From Sulfuritalea sp. (GTDB taxonomy: Bacteria; Pseudomonadota; Gammaproteobacteria; Burkholderiales; Rhodocyclaceae), in NCBI GenBank assembly GCA_023700805.1, contig JAMPYF010000002.1, positions 62,001 to 126,000 on the forward strand: a stretch of 64,000 bases of DNA, read 5' to 3'. Positions within the stretch are counted from its first letter, which is position 1; each line of letters starts with the position of its first letter. Below the pieces are notes generated by a model. The model did no database searches and was not told the origin of the DNA. It was given only the letters and a program-made list of their open reading frames with translations. Both the position numbers and the translations under genes were made by a program. Shown one piece after another: positions 27,611-36,597 of the stretch.

Positions 27611-27646
27611 ACCGGCCCCTGGGAAACCACGGGCCGGCTTTTTTTT
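27611..27646 (+). terminator. Rho-independent terminator after the symporter genes
   Basis: CCGGCCC (27612-27618) pairs with GGGCCGG (27631-27637), followed by CTTTTTTTT. Confidence 0.9.
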
Positions 27647-27772
27647 GCCGGCCCGCGTCCCGGGATACCGTCCCTTGCGGGACATAAAGCGGAATCCCCG
27701 GCGGGCAAAGCCCTCGACCGGAGGGAGAGACGGTATCCCCTGCTGGGGTATCGCCGGCCCGCGTCCCGGGAT
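27647..27772. repeat. Composite repeat region with GGATACCGTCCC hairpins
   Basis: GCCGGCCCGCGTCCCGGGAT occurs exactly twice (27647-27666 and 27753-27772). Between the two lie GGGATACCGTCCC-TTGC-GGGACATA (27662-27686) and, on the other strand, GGGGATACCGTCTC (27728-27741). No gene is present from 27557 to 27871. Confidence 0.65.
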
Positions 27773-27871
27773 GTGAATACATCCGCAGGAGGCCTTTGGC
27801 CTGGATGAATACGAATTTGCCGTGCCGCCAGCGGCAACTATCGTGTTGCGGCGGGCGGCGGCCTTAACGAA

Positions 27872-28462
27872 TCAGAAGGGGAGTTCCGGGATGAATTTCA
27901 TCAAGTCGGCGCGCTGGCTGTCCTGCGCCAGTTTCCTTGCCCGCTTCGGCTCGAAGGCGACCAGGCGCTTGAGGATCTTCGTGACGTCGTCGGGACGATT
28001 CGCGTGATGGTAGGCCATGCCCAACTGGTAGAAGCCTTCGCCGCTCATGGGCTGCAGTTCGACTACTTTTTCCAGCGCCGTGACTGCCTGGTCATGCTGC
28101 CCCAGGCGCGCGTAGGCCAGGCCCATGCCGTACCAGGCCATGTCCTGCGAGGGCACCAGGCGCACCGCCTCGGTAAAGGCGGCGACCGCCTGCTGCGGCT
28201 TGCCCGCATGCTCGCAAACGTAGCCCAGGTTGAACCAGTTGGCGCCGTCGTCCGGAGTCAGCGCCAGCGCCGTCTCGAACCACTTGATCGCGACTTCGTA
28301 GTTCTTCCGCTTCGCCGCAATCGCCGCCAGATGGCGTGCCGACTGCACGTCCTGCGGGTTGATGCTGAATGCGGTGAGGTAGGCGTCGAAGGCGCTGTCC
28401 TCGCGGCCGAAAAAGTGAAACAGCCAGCCGCGGGCATAATGCCGCCAGTGATCGTAATTCAT
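27872..28462 (-). CDS. Tetratricopeptide-repeat protein
   Basis: 196 aa made largely of TPR units: AFDAYLTAFSINPQ, YEVAIKWFETALALTPDDGA, QAVAAFTEAVRLVPSQDMAW and QAVTALEKVVELQPMSGEGF, with the NWFNLGYVCEHAGK consensus. It probably acts as a protein-protein adaptor; no catalytic domain. Start at 28462 (MNYDHWRHYARGW); an upstream in-frame ATG at 28498 would add 12 residues. Confidence 0.82.
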   Translation of the reverse strand: MNYDHWRHYARGWLFHFFGREDSAFDAYLTAFSINPQDVQSARHLAAIAAKRKNYEVAIKWFETALALTPDDGANWFNLGYVCEHAGKPQQAVAAFTEAVRLVPSQDMAWYGMGLAYARLGQHDQAVTALEKVVELQPMSGEGFYQLGMAYHHANRPDDVTKILKRLVAFEPKRARKLAQDSQRADLMKFIPELPF

Positions 28463-28501
28463 CAGTTTGACCAAGCAAAATAACGGAGACCGAAACATAC
28501 C

Positions 28502-28807
28502 ATGAGCCACCCTGAACTTTTCATGATCGGCGTGTTGCGCGCGCTGGTCGAAGTCGCGATGCTGTTTCTGCTCGGCCAGGGTCTGCTGGCCCTGCTGGCG
28601 GGCAGCCGCCGCCACAACAACACCATGTACAAGTTGTTCCTGATCGTCACGGGGCCGGTGGTGAAGCTTGTGCGCAAGATCACGCCAAGGCTGATCATCG
28701 ACCGCCACGTGCCCGTGGTGGCCTTCTTCCTGCTGTTCTGGCTCTGGCTGGCCCTGGCTTACTGGAAGAAACTCTATTGCGACCAACACCTGCTGCAATG
28801 TTTCTGA
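28502..28807 (+). CDS. Small integral membrane protein, unknown function
   Basis: 101 aa with two hydrophobic segments (IGVLRALVEVAMLFLLGQGL and VPVVAFFLLFWLWLALAYW) separated by a basic loop. It is divergent from the TPR gene. No named family recognised. Confidence 0.7.
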   Translation: MSHPELFMIGVLRALVEVAMLFLLGQGLLALLAGSRRHNNTMYKLFLIVTGPVVKLVRKITPRLIIDRHVPVVAFFLLFWLWLALAYWKKLYCDQHLLQCF

Positions 28808-28874
28808 CGGATCCGGTCGGTCGGATTTCAGTCTGCCATCCTAATCCGGTCGGCTGAAGCCGGCCCTGCAACCG

Positions 28875-29192
28875 CTAGGCCGACAGGTTTTGCGCGGCAT
28901 CGCTGCCGCCGCCCAGGCGGGCTTGCACGGTAGACGCATCGACGCCGGCCACCCGCACCCGCTTGGCGCGTGAGCTGTCGCCGCTGATCAGGCTGACCGC
29001 AGATTTGGCCACATCGAGCTGCTTGGCAAGAAAGGCCAGCAGGCAGGCATTGGCCTTGCCGTCCACCGGCGGCGCGGCAAGGCGGATTTTCAGCGCCTCG
29101 TCGTGCAGTCCCACCACTTCGGTTTTCTTCGCGCCCGGCTGGATATGCAGATGCAATGTCACGCCGCTGGCGTCGGCCACCAGCCAGCTCAT
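28875..29192 (-). CDS. yggU: DUF167 (YggU) family protein
   Basis: 105 aa, usual length. The core LHLHIQPGAKKTEVVGLHDE, LKIRLAAPPVDGKANACLL and SLISGDSSRAKRVRV is diagnostic. Function unknown. It lies downstream of yggT and proC, the conserved order in proteobacteria. Confidence 0.9.
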   Translation of the reverse strand: MSWLVADASGVTLHLHIQPGAKKTEVVGLHDEALKIRLAAPPVDGKANACLLAFLAKQLDVAKSAVSLISGDSSRAKRVRVAGVDASTVQARLGGGSDAAQNLSA

Positions 29193-29231
29193 GATCTGCC
29201 GCCGGGCCGCCCGCGCTGGCGCGGGATCATG

Positions 29232-29303
29232 CTGGGCACCCCCTCCCAGCCTCCCCCGCCAGGCGGGGGAGGTGACCAGTCACCCCCGCCCTTGGGGCGG
29301 GGG
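29232..29303. repeat. GC-rich hairpin repeats downstream of yggT
   Basis: A perfect hairpin CCTCCCCCGCC/GGCGGGGGAGG is followed by GTCACCCCCGCCCTTGGGGC plus GGGGG (29279-29303). The latter 25 bp recur exactly at 63764-63788. No gene in 29193-29416. Confidence 0.7.
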
Positions 29304-29416
29304 AAAGGGGGGTGGGCGCCAGCGCACCCCTTCTCCCGGAGAAGGGGCTGGGGGATGAGCGGTTCATGATCTGCCGCAACTCTTTTTTCTGGAACAGGGA
29401 CCGGGCGCTGGGTGGT

Positions 29417-29995
29417 TCACGAGAGCAGCATCATGGGCATCACGTTCTGGCGCAGGCCGGCGACGATGAACAGCGCTATCTGCAGCACCAGCAGCAGCGC
29501 CAGCGGCGACAGATCGACCCCGCCGATGGGCGGGATGACGCGGCGGAACGGCCGCAGCAGCGGCCGCGTCAGGGTGTCGAAGACCCCGGCCAGCGGCGCG
29601 TGCGGGTTCACCCAGGAGAACACCGCCGATATCAGCACTGCTCCTATCATCAGGTAGAGGCCGATCTTCGCCACGTCCAGCGCGGCGAGCATGGCCACCA
29701 CAAGAATTGGTGCTGGCGACACGGCGGAGAGCAGGCCCGAGAGCCCCAGTGCGATTCCCTGATAGGCCACCTGCCACAGCCAGGCCAGCAGCAGGCTCGC
29801 CAGGTCGAGGCCGAACAGTCCGGGCACCATGCGCCGTAGCGGGCGCACCATCCAGTCGGTGACAGCGACGATGAATTGCCCCAGGGGGTTGCGGAACGGC
29901 GTGCGCGCCCATTGCATGGCGAAGCGCACCAGCAGCGCCAGCGTCAGGAAGCCGCAGACGGTGTCGAGGATGAACAGGAGGATCTGGACGAACAT
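29417..29995 (-). CDS. yggT: YggT family membrane protein
   Basis: 192 aa, with two copies of the YggT half: RTPFRNPLGQFIVAVTDWMV with RPLRRMVP, and the second SWVNPHAPLAGVFDTLTRPL with RPFRRVIPPIGGVDLSPL. Four membrane segments. The family is linked to osmotic tolerance or membrane biogenesis. Its ATG shares one base with the proC stop. Confidence 0.9.
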   Translation of the reverse strand: MFVQILLFILDTVCGFLTLALLVRFAMQWARTPFRNPLGQFIVAVTDWMVRPLRRMVPGLFGLDLASLLLAWLWQVAYQGIALGLSGLLSAVSPAPILVVAMLAALDVAKIGLYLMIGAVLISAVFSWVNPHAPLAGVFDTLTRPLLRPFRRVIPPIGGVDLSPLALLLVLQIALFIVAGLRQNVMPMMLLS

Positions 29996-30807
29996 CAGTC
30001 TTTACCCAGGATTTCGCCGAGTTCGCGCCCGCGCGCCTCGGCGGCCATGATGCCCTCGCCGATGGCGCCGGCAATGTCGCTCGCGGCGAATGACAACAGC
30101 GCCGCTTCGGTGGTGCCGCCCTTGGACGTCACGCGCTCGCGCAAGGTGGCGATCGGCTCGCTGCTCTGTTGCGCCAGGCGGGCGGCGCCGACAAAGGTCT
30201 CGACGCTCAACTGGCGCGCGGACTGCGCATCGAAACCCAGCTTGAGCGCGGCAGTTTCCATCGCCTCGATGAAATAGAAAACATAGGCCGGGCCGCTGCC
30301 CGAGATTGCGGTGACGGCATCCATCTGTTCCTCCTGGGCTATCCACACCGTGCTGCCCACCGCCTTGAGGATTTTTTCCGCCGTACTGCGCCCTTCGAGA
30401 TCGACGCTCGGGTCGGCGCACAGGCCGGTGATGCCGGCGGCGATCAGCGCCGGCGTGTTCGGCATGGTGCGCACCAGCTTGCGGTAGTTGCCCAGCCAGC
30501 ACGAGATGTCGGCCATGCGCAGGCCGGCGGCGATGCTCACCACCAGTTGCGTGCCGAGTTTGCCGCGCAGCGGGGCGACCGCTTCCCTGAGCTGTTGCGG
30601 CTTGACCGCCAGCACCAGCGCCTCGCAATCGAGCGCCGCGGCGTCGACCGCTGCCGTGCAGCGTACGCCGAAACTCTCGGTGAGCTTTTCGCGCGCCGCG
30701 GCGAAGGGCTCCACCACCTGTATGCCGGCCGCCGAAAAGCCCTGCTTGCGCAGGCCGCCGATCAGGGCGACCGCCATGTTGCCGCCGCCGATAAATGTAA
30801 TCTTCAT
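29995..30807 (-). CDS. proC: Pyrroline-5-carboxylate reductase
   Basis: 270 aa. Final step of proline synthesis, reducing P5C with NAD(P)H. It starts MKITFIGGGNMAVALIGGL (Rossmann GxGxMA), contains VLAVKPQQLREAV and RTMPNTPALIAAGITGL, and has the dimer-domain signature VTAISGSGPAYVFYFIEAM. An upstream in-frame start would add nine residues before the Rossmann strand and is unlikely. It is co-transcribed with yggT; yggS lies 117 bp upstream. Confidence 0.95.
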   Translation of the reverse strand: MKITFIGGGNMAVALIGGLRKQGFSAAGIQVVEPFAAAREKLTESFGVRCTAAVDAAALDCEALVLAVKPQQLREAVAPLRGKLGTQLVVSIAAGLRMADISCWLGNYRKLVRTMPNTPALIAAGITGLCADPSVDLEGRSTAEKILKAVGSTVWIAQEEQMDAVTAISGSGPAYVFYFIEAMETAALKLGFDAQSARQLSVETFVGAARLAQQSSEPIATLRERVTSKGGTTEAALLSFAASDIAGAIGEGIMAAEARGRELGEILGKD

Positions 30808-30924
30808 GTCGTCGTCTCCGCTGGGCCGCCCCAAGGAGACGACCAGCCAATAAATTGGAGCAAGCGTAGCTTGCGAACCGTAATCATCCCCTTCCGTGGG
30901 AAGGGGGCTGGGGGGTAGGTCATA

Positions 30925-31608
30925 TCAATCCCGTTTGCCGAAAATTGCGGTGCCGACGCGCACGATGGTCGCACCCTCCATTATCGCCGCCTCGAGGTCT
31001 TCGCTCATGCCCATCGAGAGTGTATCGAGGCCCAGGCCCTCTGCGTTGAGCCGATCGCGCAATTGCCGCAGCAGGGCGAAGCGGCTGCGCTGCAGGCGGC
31101 TGTCGTCGCTCGGCTCGGGAATCGCCATCAAGCCGCGCAGACGCAGGCCGGGCAGGGCGGCCACGGCATGCGCGAGGGCCGCGGCCTGGTCCGGTGCGCA
31201 GCCGCTTTTCGAGGCTTCGCCGGAAACATTGACCTGAATGCAAGCCTGCAGTGGCGGCATGCCGTGCGGGCGCTGCGCGGCGAGCCGCTCGGCAACCTTC
31301 AGCCGATCCACCGAATGCACCCAGGCAAAGCCTTCCGCCACCGGCCGCGTCTTGTTGCTCTGCAGCGGGCCGATGAAATGCCAATCGAGTTGCAAACCGG
31401 TCAACTCGGCGGCCTTGTCGACGGCTTCCTGCACGTAGTTCTCGCCGAAGGCGCGCTGCCCCGCCGCGGCCGCTTCGCGCACGCCGGCCGCCGGCCAGGT
31501 CTTGGAAACCGCCAGCAATTGCACGGCATCCGCCGGCCGTCCCGCGGCAGCACAGGCGGCGGCGATGCGTGCACGCACGGCTTGCAAGTTGGCGGCGATT
31601 GATGTCAT
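30925..31608 (-). CDS. yggS: YggS family pyridoxal-phosphate homeostasis protein
   Basis: 227 aa, single TIM-barrel domain. The PLP lysine is in LLAVSKTWPA (~36), followed by FGENYVQEAVDK, LDWHFIGPLQSNK and LDTLSMGMSEDLEAAI, all diagnostic. It buffers PLP in the cytosol. It is divergent from pilT with 46 bp between starts. Confidence 0.94.
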   Translation of the reverse strand: MTSIAANLQAVRARIAAACAAAGRPADAVQLLAVSKTWPAAGVREAAAAGQRAFGENYVQEAVDKAAELTGLQLDWHFIGPLQSNKTRPVAEGFAWVHSVDRLKVAERLAAQRPHGMPPLQACIQVNVSGEASKSGCAPDQAAALAHAVAALPGLRLRGLMAIPEPSDDSRLQRSRFALLRQLRDRLNAEGLGLDTLSMGMSEDLEAAIMEGATIVRVGTAIFGKRD

Positions 31609-31654
31609 ATAGCGTTTTCAAAGTATATCGCACCCCATCTAGAGGAAAGCGCTC

Positions 31655-32698
31655 ATGGACATCACCGAACTGCTCACCTTCGTCGTCAAGAACAAGGCCT
31701 CCGACCTGCACCTGTCCGCCGGTCTGCCGCCGATGATCCGGGTCCATGGCGACGTGCGCAAGATCAATCTGCCGCCGATGGAGCACAAGGACGTGCATGC
31801 CATGATTTATGACATCATGAACGATGGCCAGCGCAAGGCTTATGAGGAAAATCTGGAGTGCGACTTTTCCTTCGCGGTGCCGAATCTGGCCCGCTTCCGC
31901 GTCAATGCCTTCGTCCAGAACCGCGGCGCGGCGGCGGTGATGCGGACCATTCCATCGAAGATACTGTCGCTCGAAGATCTCAAATGCCCGAAGATTTTCG
32001 AGGAACTGGCCGACCAGCCGCGCGGGCTGGTGCTGGTCACCGGGCCGACCGGTTCGGGCAAGTCGACCACGCTGGCGGCCATGGTCAATCACAAGAACGA
32101 AAGCGAGTACGGCCACATCCTGACGGTCGAGGACCCGATCGAGTTCGTCCATGAAACCAAGAAGTGCCTGATCAACCAGCGCGAGGTCGGCCCGCACACC
32201 CTGTCCTTCAACAACGCGCTGCGCTCGGCCCTGCGCGAAGACCCGGACGTGATCCTGGTCGGCGAAATGCGCGACCTGGAAACCATCCGCCTCGCCATGT
32301 CCGGCGCCGAGACTGGCCACCTGGTGTTCGGCACGCTGCACACCTCGTCGGCGGCGAAGACCATCGACCGCATCATCGACGTGTTCCCCGCCGCGGAAAA
32401 GGAAATGATCCGCGCCATGCTCTCGGAATCGCTGAAGGCGGTGATCTCGCAGACCCTGTGCAAGACCATGGACGGCACCGGCCGCGTCGCGGCGCACGAG
32501 ATCATGGTCGGCACCCCGGCCATCCGCAACCTGATTCGCGAGGCCAAGGTGGCGCAGATGTATTCCGCGATCCAGACCGGCCAGCAGTACGGCATGCAGA
32601 CGCTGGACCAGAACCTGCAGGACCTGGTCAAGCGCAAGATCATTTCCCCCGGAGAGGCGCGCAGCAAGGCCGCGAACAAGGATAATTTCCCCGGCTGA
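31655..32698 (+). CDS. pilT: Type IV pilus retraction ATPase PilT
   Basis: 347 aa, standard length. Powers pilus retraction at the inner membrane. Walker A GPTGSGKSTTLAAM near residue 130, the Asp box VEDPIEFVHE, Walker B DPDVILVGEMRDLETI and the His box TGHLVFGTLHTSSAAKTI are all intact. N-terminal PAS-like region begins MDITELLTFVVKNKASDLHL. Ribosome site AGAGGAAAG. pilU follows after 181 bp. Confidence 0.97.
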   Translation: MDITELLTFVVKNKASDLHLSAGLPPMIRVHGDVRKINLPPMEHKDVHAMIYDIMNDGQRKAYEENLECDFSFAVPNLARFRVNAFVQNRGAAAVMRTIPSKILSLEDLKCPKIFEELADQPRGLVLVTGPTGSGKSTTLAAMVNHKNESEYGHILTVEDPIEFVHETKKCLINQREVGPHTLSFNNALRSALREDPDVILVGEMRDLETIRLAMSGAETGHLVFGTLHTSSAAKTIDRIIDVFPAAEKEMIRAMLSESLKAVISQTLCKTMDGTGRVAAHEIMVGTPAIRNLIREAKVAQMYSAIQTGQQYGMQTLDQNLQDLVKRKIISPGEARSKAANKDNFPG

Positions 32699-32879
32699 CA
32701 GCCGGGAATTATCCTTGAAGCACAATGTAGACAACCGTCCCCCACGGCAGGCTTTGCACAGCCTGCCGGCTGCGACGGCGCGAAGCGGTGCTTCGCGAAA
32801 CCCCGTCTCCGCCCCCTCGCGGGGAGGTGACTAAGTTAGATCGCCGCTTTGCGGCTCAAATTGATTGACGAGGAACATC

Positions 32880-34016
32880 ATGGAACGCGACGAAGGCCTT
32901 AAGTTCATGTACCAGCTTCTGACGATGATGATGCAGAAGAAGGGGTCGGACTTGTTCATCACCGCGGGCTTCCCGCCGGCGATGAAAATCGACGGCAGGA
33001 TGACGCCGGCGACCACCCAGCCGCTGTCGCCGCAGCACACGCAGGAACTGGCGCGCGCCATCATGAACGACAAGCAGGCGGCCGAGTTCGAGGCGACCAA
33101 GGAATGCAACTTTGCGATCTCGCCCGCCAGCATCGGCCGCTTCCGCGTCAACGCCTTCGTCCAGCAGGGGCGCGTCGGCATCATCATGCGCACGATCAAC
33201 GTGCAGATTCCCGAATTCGAAGACCTCAAGCTGCCGCCGGTGCTGAAGGACGTGTCGATGACCAAGCGCGGCCTGGTGCTGTTCGTCGGCGGCACGGGCT
33301 CGGGCAAGTCGACCTCGCTGGCGGCGATGATCGGCTACCGCAACCAGAACAGCTACGGCCACATCATCACCATCGAGGACCCGGTCGAATACGTCCATGA
33401 CCACCGCAACTGCGTGATCACCCAGCGCGAGGTCGGCGTCGATACCGACTCCTGGGAAATCGCGCTGAAGAACACGCTGCGCCAGGCGCCCGACGTGATC
33501 CTGATCGGCGAGATCCGCGATCGCGACGTCATGGAACACGCGATCGCCTTTGCCGAAACCGGCCACCTGGCGATGGGCACGCTGCACGCCAACAACGCCA
33601 ATCAGGCGATCGACCGCATCATCAACTTCTTCCCCGAGGAACGTCGGCCGCAACTGCTGATGGACCTCTCCCTCAATCTCAAGGCCATCGTTTCGCAGCG
33701 CCTGATTCCGGTCAAGGAAGGCAAGGGGCGCGCGGCGGCGGTCGAGGTCCTGCTCAATTCACCGCTGATTGCCGACCTGATCTTCAAGGGCGAGGTGCAC
33801 GGCATCAAGGAGATCATGAAGAAGTCGAAGGAACTCGGCATGAAAACCTTCGACATGGCGCTCTTCGACCTGTTCGAGGAGGGCCGCATCAGCTACGACG
33901 ATGCGCTGCGTTTCGCCGATTCGATGAACGAAGTGCGCCTGATGATCAAGCTGCACAGCAAGCAGTCGCAGGACATGGACCGCAACGCCGGTATCCAGCA
34001 CCTGGATATTGTTTGA
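32880..34016 (+). CDS. pilU: PilT-dependent retraction ATPase PilU
   Basis: 378 aa. Walker A VGGTGSGKSTSLAAM (~137), Asp box IEDPVEYVHDH, Walker B DVILIGEIRDRDVMEH and ETGHLAMGTLHANNANQAI. The N-terminus FMYQLLTMMMQKKGSDLFIT is typical of PilU rather than PilT. The ATG at 32880 follows GAGGAAC. The stop codon lies inside a 20-bp palindrome. Confidence 0.95.
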   Translation: MERDEGLKFMYQLLTMMMQKKGSDLFITAGFPPAMKIDGRMTPATTQPLSPQHTQELARAIMNDKQAAEFEATKECNFAISPASIGRFRVNAFVQQGRVGIIMRTINVQIPEFEDLKLPPVLKDVSMTKRGLVLFVGGTGSGKSTSLAAMIGYRNQNSYGHIITIEDPVEYVHDHRNCVITQREVGVDTDSWEIALKNTLRQAPDVILIGEIRDRDVMEHAIAFAETGHLAMGTLHANNANQAIDRIINFFPEERRPQLLMDLSLNLKAIVSQRLIPVKEGKGRAAAVEVLLNSPLIADLIFKGEVHGIKEIMKKSKELGMKTFDMALFDLFEEGRISYDDALRFADSMNEVRLMIKLHSKQSQDMDRNAGIQHLDIV

Positions 34017-34030
34017 CTTTCAAGTCAAAC
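34011..34030 (+). terminator. Palindrome overlapping the pilU stop
   Basis: GTTTGACTT-TC-AAGTCAAAC, a perfect inverted repeat that includes the TGA. No T-tract follows, so termination is only a possibility; transcript end protection is another. Confidence 0.45.
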
Positions 34031-34126
34031 AACCAATAGTAGTCCCGCCCCCCTTCCCCCCTCGCGGGGGGTTACTGATCGGCTCGCTGCGCTCGAAGTC
34101 ACGGGGCGCTTCGAACCGACTGCGCC

Positions 34127-35287
34127 TTACTGCGTTCGCTCGCGGCGGTTGCCGCCGGCGACGATCTCGATGTTGTACAGCCGGCATTCGAGGGCGCCGT
34201 TGTAGAGCGGGATCTTGCGCGAGGTCTGCAGCCGGATCAGCTTGGGCAGGCGCGTGTCGGCAGAGAGGAACCAGCAGCTCCAGCCGGCGAAGCGCTGCTT
34301 CAGCGCATCACCCAGCAGAGGATAGAAGACCGCGAGTTCCTCTTCGCTGCCCAAGCGTTCGCCATAGGGCGGATTGGCCACCAGCACGCCCGCCGGGGCC
34401 GGCGCCGCGCGGGTCAGCAGGTCGGCCTGCTGCAGCGTGACCAGGTCGTCGAGCCCGGCACCGGCAAGGTTCTGCCGGGTACGGGCGACCGCATCGGCAT
34501 CGATGTCGCTGCCGAACAAGGGCAGGGCGACGGCTTCGCGGCGGCGCTCGGCCGCTTCGCGCTGCAGTTTGCGCCAGAGGCCGGGGTCGAAGGATTTCAG
34601 GTGCTCGAAGCCGAAGTCTCCCGGTTCGCGCGACAGCCCCGGCGCGTCGTCGAGGCTGATCTGCGCCGCTTCGAGCAGGAAGGTGCCGCTGCCGCACATC
34701 GGGTCGAGCAGCGGCGTGCCCGGCTGCCAGCCCGACAGGCGCAGGATGCCGGCGGCGAGGTTTTCCTTGAGCGGCGCGCCGACCTTGGCCAGCTTGTGGC
34801 CGCGCATGTAGAGCGGTTCGCCCGAGGTGTCGAGGTAGAGCGTGGCCTGTTGTTCGGTGATGAAGAGATGGATGCGAACCTCGGGATTTTTCGTATTGAC
34901 GCTGGGGCGCCGCCCGGTCTCGGCGCGGAAGCGGTCGCAGACGGCATCCTTGACCTTCAGGGTGATGAACTCGATGCTTTTCAGCGGTGAACGGATCGCC
35001 GTGACATAGACGCGGATCGACCGGTCCACCGAAAACAGCCGCGACCAGTCGACGTCGTAGGCCAGCTGATAGATCTCGGCTTCGTTGCGATAGCCGCCGC
35101 GCGCGATGCGCCACAAGGCGCGGGTTGCTATGCGCGATTCGAGGTTGATGCGATAGCCGGTTTCAGGGCTGCCGTTGCAGCTGGCGCCGCCCGGCACCGT
35201 CGCAATATCCTTGCCGCCGGCGGCGGCGAGGTCTTCGCCGAGCAGGGTTTCGAGCCCGCGCGGACAGGTGACGAAATAGTGGTTCAT
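34127..35287 (-). CDS. rlmL: THUMP-domain 23S rRNA guanine-N2 methyltransferase (RlmL-like)
   Basis: 386 aa. The N-terminal THUMP/ferredoxin-like RNA-binding region (YFVTCPRGLETLLGEDL) is followed by a Rossmann methyltransferase with DPMCGSGTFLLEAA and the catalytic VANPPYGERLG. The length fits the RlmL N-terminal half (m2G2445 activity) without the C-terminal RlmK domain, as is usual outside enterics. Start at 35287 (MNHYFVTCPRG); the frame is open further upstream but without family similarity. hemJ ends 3 bp upstream, so the two are probably co-transcribed. Confidence 0.88.
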   Translation of the reverse strand: MNHYFVTCPRGLETLLGEDLAAAGGKDIATVPGGASCNGSPETGYRINLESRIATRALWRIARGGYRNEAEIYQLAYDVDWSRLFSVDRSIRVYVTAIRSPLKSIEFITLKVKDAVCDRFRAETGRRPSVNTKNPEVRIHLFITEQQATLYLDTSGEPLYMRGHKLAKVGAPLKENLAAGILRLSGWQPGTPLLDPMCGSGTFLLEAAQISLDDAPGLSREPGDFGFEHLKSFDPGLWRKLQREAAERRREAVALPLFGSDIDADAVARTRQNLAGAGLDDLVTLQQADLLTRAAPAPAGVLVANPPYGERLGSEEELAVFYPLLGDALKQRFAGWSCWFLSADTRLPKLIRLQTSRKIPLYNGALECRLYNIEIVAGGNRRERTQ

Positions 35288-35289
35288 GT

Positions 35290-35706
35290 TCAGATGGGTT
35301 TCACCACGGTCAGGATGCAGATGGCGACCAGTACCAGTACCGGCACCTCGTTGAAGAAGCGAAACCACACATGCGTCTTGGTCGAGCGGCCGTCGGCGAA
35401 CGCGGCGAGCAGCCTGCCGCACCAGATGTGATAGGCGGCGAGGACCGCCACCAGCGAGGTCTTGGCATGCAGCCAGCCGCCGCCGAAGCCGTAGCCGAAC
35501 CACAGCCAGAGGCCGAAGCCGATCGCCAGCACGCCGATCGGCGTGACGAAGCGATACAGCTTGCCCGCCATCAGCAGCAGGCGCTCCCGTTCGGCATGGC
35601 TGTCGGCCGGCACCATGGCGAGGTTAACGAATATGCGCGGCAGATAGAACAGGCCGGCGAACCAGCTGACGACGAAGACGATGTGAAAGGCTTTGGTCCA
35701 GAGCAT
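35290..35706 (-). CDS. hemJ: Protoporphyrinogen IX oxidase HemJ
   Basis: 138 aa with four membrane segments. The N-terminus LWTKAFHIVFVVSWFAGLFY, with the conserved His, and LPRIFVNLA are diagnostic for the HemJ/TIGR00701 family; the second conserved region is LHAKTSLVAVLAAYHIW. It oxidises protoporphyrinogen in haem synthesis. It lies between an epimerase gene and rlmL on the same strand. Confidence 0.93.
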   Translation of the reverse strand: MLWTKAFHIVFVVSWFAGLFYLPRIFVNLAMVPADSHAERERLLLMAGKLYRFVTPIGVLAIGFGLWLWFGYGFGGGWLHAKTSLVAVLAAYHIWCGRLLAAFADGRSTKTHVWFRFFNEVPVLVLVAICILTVVKPI

Positions 35707-35719
35707 GATGCTTCCTTTA

Positions 35720-36583
35720 TCAGGCTTTCGAAATTCCCGCGGCTATGGTCGGATAGCGCAGGCGCAGGCGCAGTTCCCGCTTCATCCGGGTGTTGTCGAG
35801 TCGCCGCGACTCGTTCATGAACGACCACTGCAGCGCCGGTACCGTGCGGCGCACTTCCTCGCGCGGCAGGCGCGGGGCGCGCGGCAGGGCAAAGGCGTCG
35901 GCCAGCGCGTCGAACCATTCGCCCATCAGCAGCGACGAGTCGTCGTTGATGTTGTAGACGCGGTTGGCCCGTCCGCGCGCCAGCGCCGCGATGCAGGCGC
36001 GCCCGAGGTCGTCGGCGTGGATGTGGTTGGTGTGGCTGTCCTCGGCGTGCAGCATCAGCGGCAGACGCTTGTGCAGGCGCTCCAGCGGCAGCCGGTCGGC
36101 CGCATAGATGCCCGGCGCGCGCAGGATGCTGACGCGACAATGGCGTCCCGGCTGGCGGCCGAAGCGACGCAGGCGGCGTTCGGCATCGACGCGCCGCGCC
36201 GCGCGGGCCGACTGCGCGGCGGGGCTCCGGGTTTCGCTGACCCAGGCGCCGCGGCAGTCGCCATAGACGCCGCTGGTGCTGATGTACACGAGTTGCCGTG
36301 GTAGACTTTTGCCGCGCTGCAAAGTGGCAATCAGATTGCGTGTGCGGGTGTCGTCCGTTCCCTGCGGGGGCGGCGGCGCGCTGTGGATCACGGCGTCGGC
36401 GAGACCGGCCAGGCGGGTCAGGGTTTCGGGCCGGTCGAGGTCGCCCTCGATTTGCGTGATGCCCAGCGCGGACAGTTGCGGATCGTGTTGGCGTACCAGC
36501 GCCAGCACGTGCCAGCGACGCACGAGTTGCGGCAACGCGCGGCGCATCACATCGCCGCAACCAATTATCAGCAATCTTCGCAT
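35720..36583 (-). CDS. SDR/NAD-dependent epimerase-like protein
   Basis: 287 aa extended-SDR protein. The Rossmann start RRLLIIGCGDVMRRALPQLV has GxGxxx rather than the full GxxGxxG. VYISTSGVYGDCRGAWVSE carries the SDR Ser, and the Tyr is in SGVYG; the HIHADDLGRACIAAL segment and RVYNINDDSSLLMGEWF resemble nucleotide-sugar epimerases. Substrate unknown. It is divergent from the downstream flavoprotein gene with 14 bp between starts. Confidence 0.82.
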   Translation of the reverse strand: MRRLLIIGCGDVMRRALPQLVRRWHVLALVRQHDPQLSALGITQIEGDLDRPETLTRLAGLADAVIHSAPPPPQGTDDTRTRNLIATLQRGKSLPRQLVYISTSGVYGDCRGAWVSETRSPAAQSARAARRVDAERRLRRFGRQPGRHCRVSILRAPGIYAADRLPLERLHKRLPLMLHAEDSHTNHIHADDLGRACIAALARGRANRVYNINDDSSLLMGEWFDALADAFALPRAPRLPREEVRRTVPALQWSFMNESRRLDNTRMKRELRLRLRYPTIAAGISKA

Positions 36584-36597
36584 CGGATGATTATCGC

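Noticed and set aside
34127..35503. N-terminal extension of the RlmL-like protein to 35503
   Set aside because: The extra ~70 residues overlap hemJ in another frame; hemJ is well supported and the family start is MNHYFVTCPRG at 35287.
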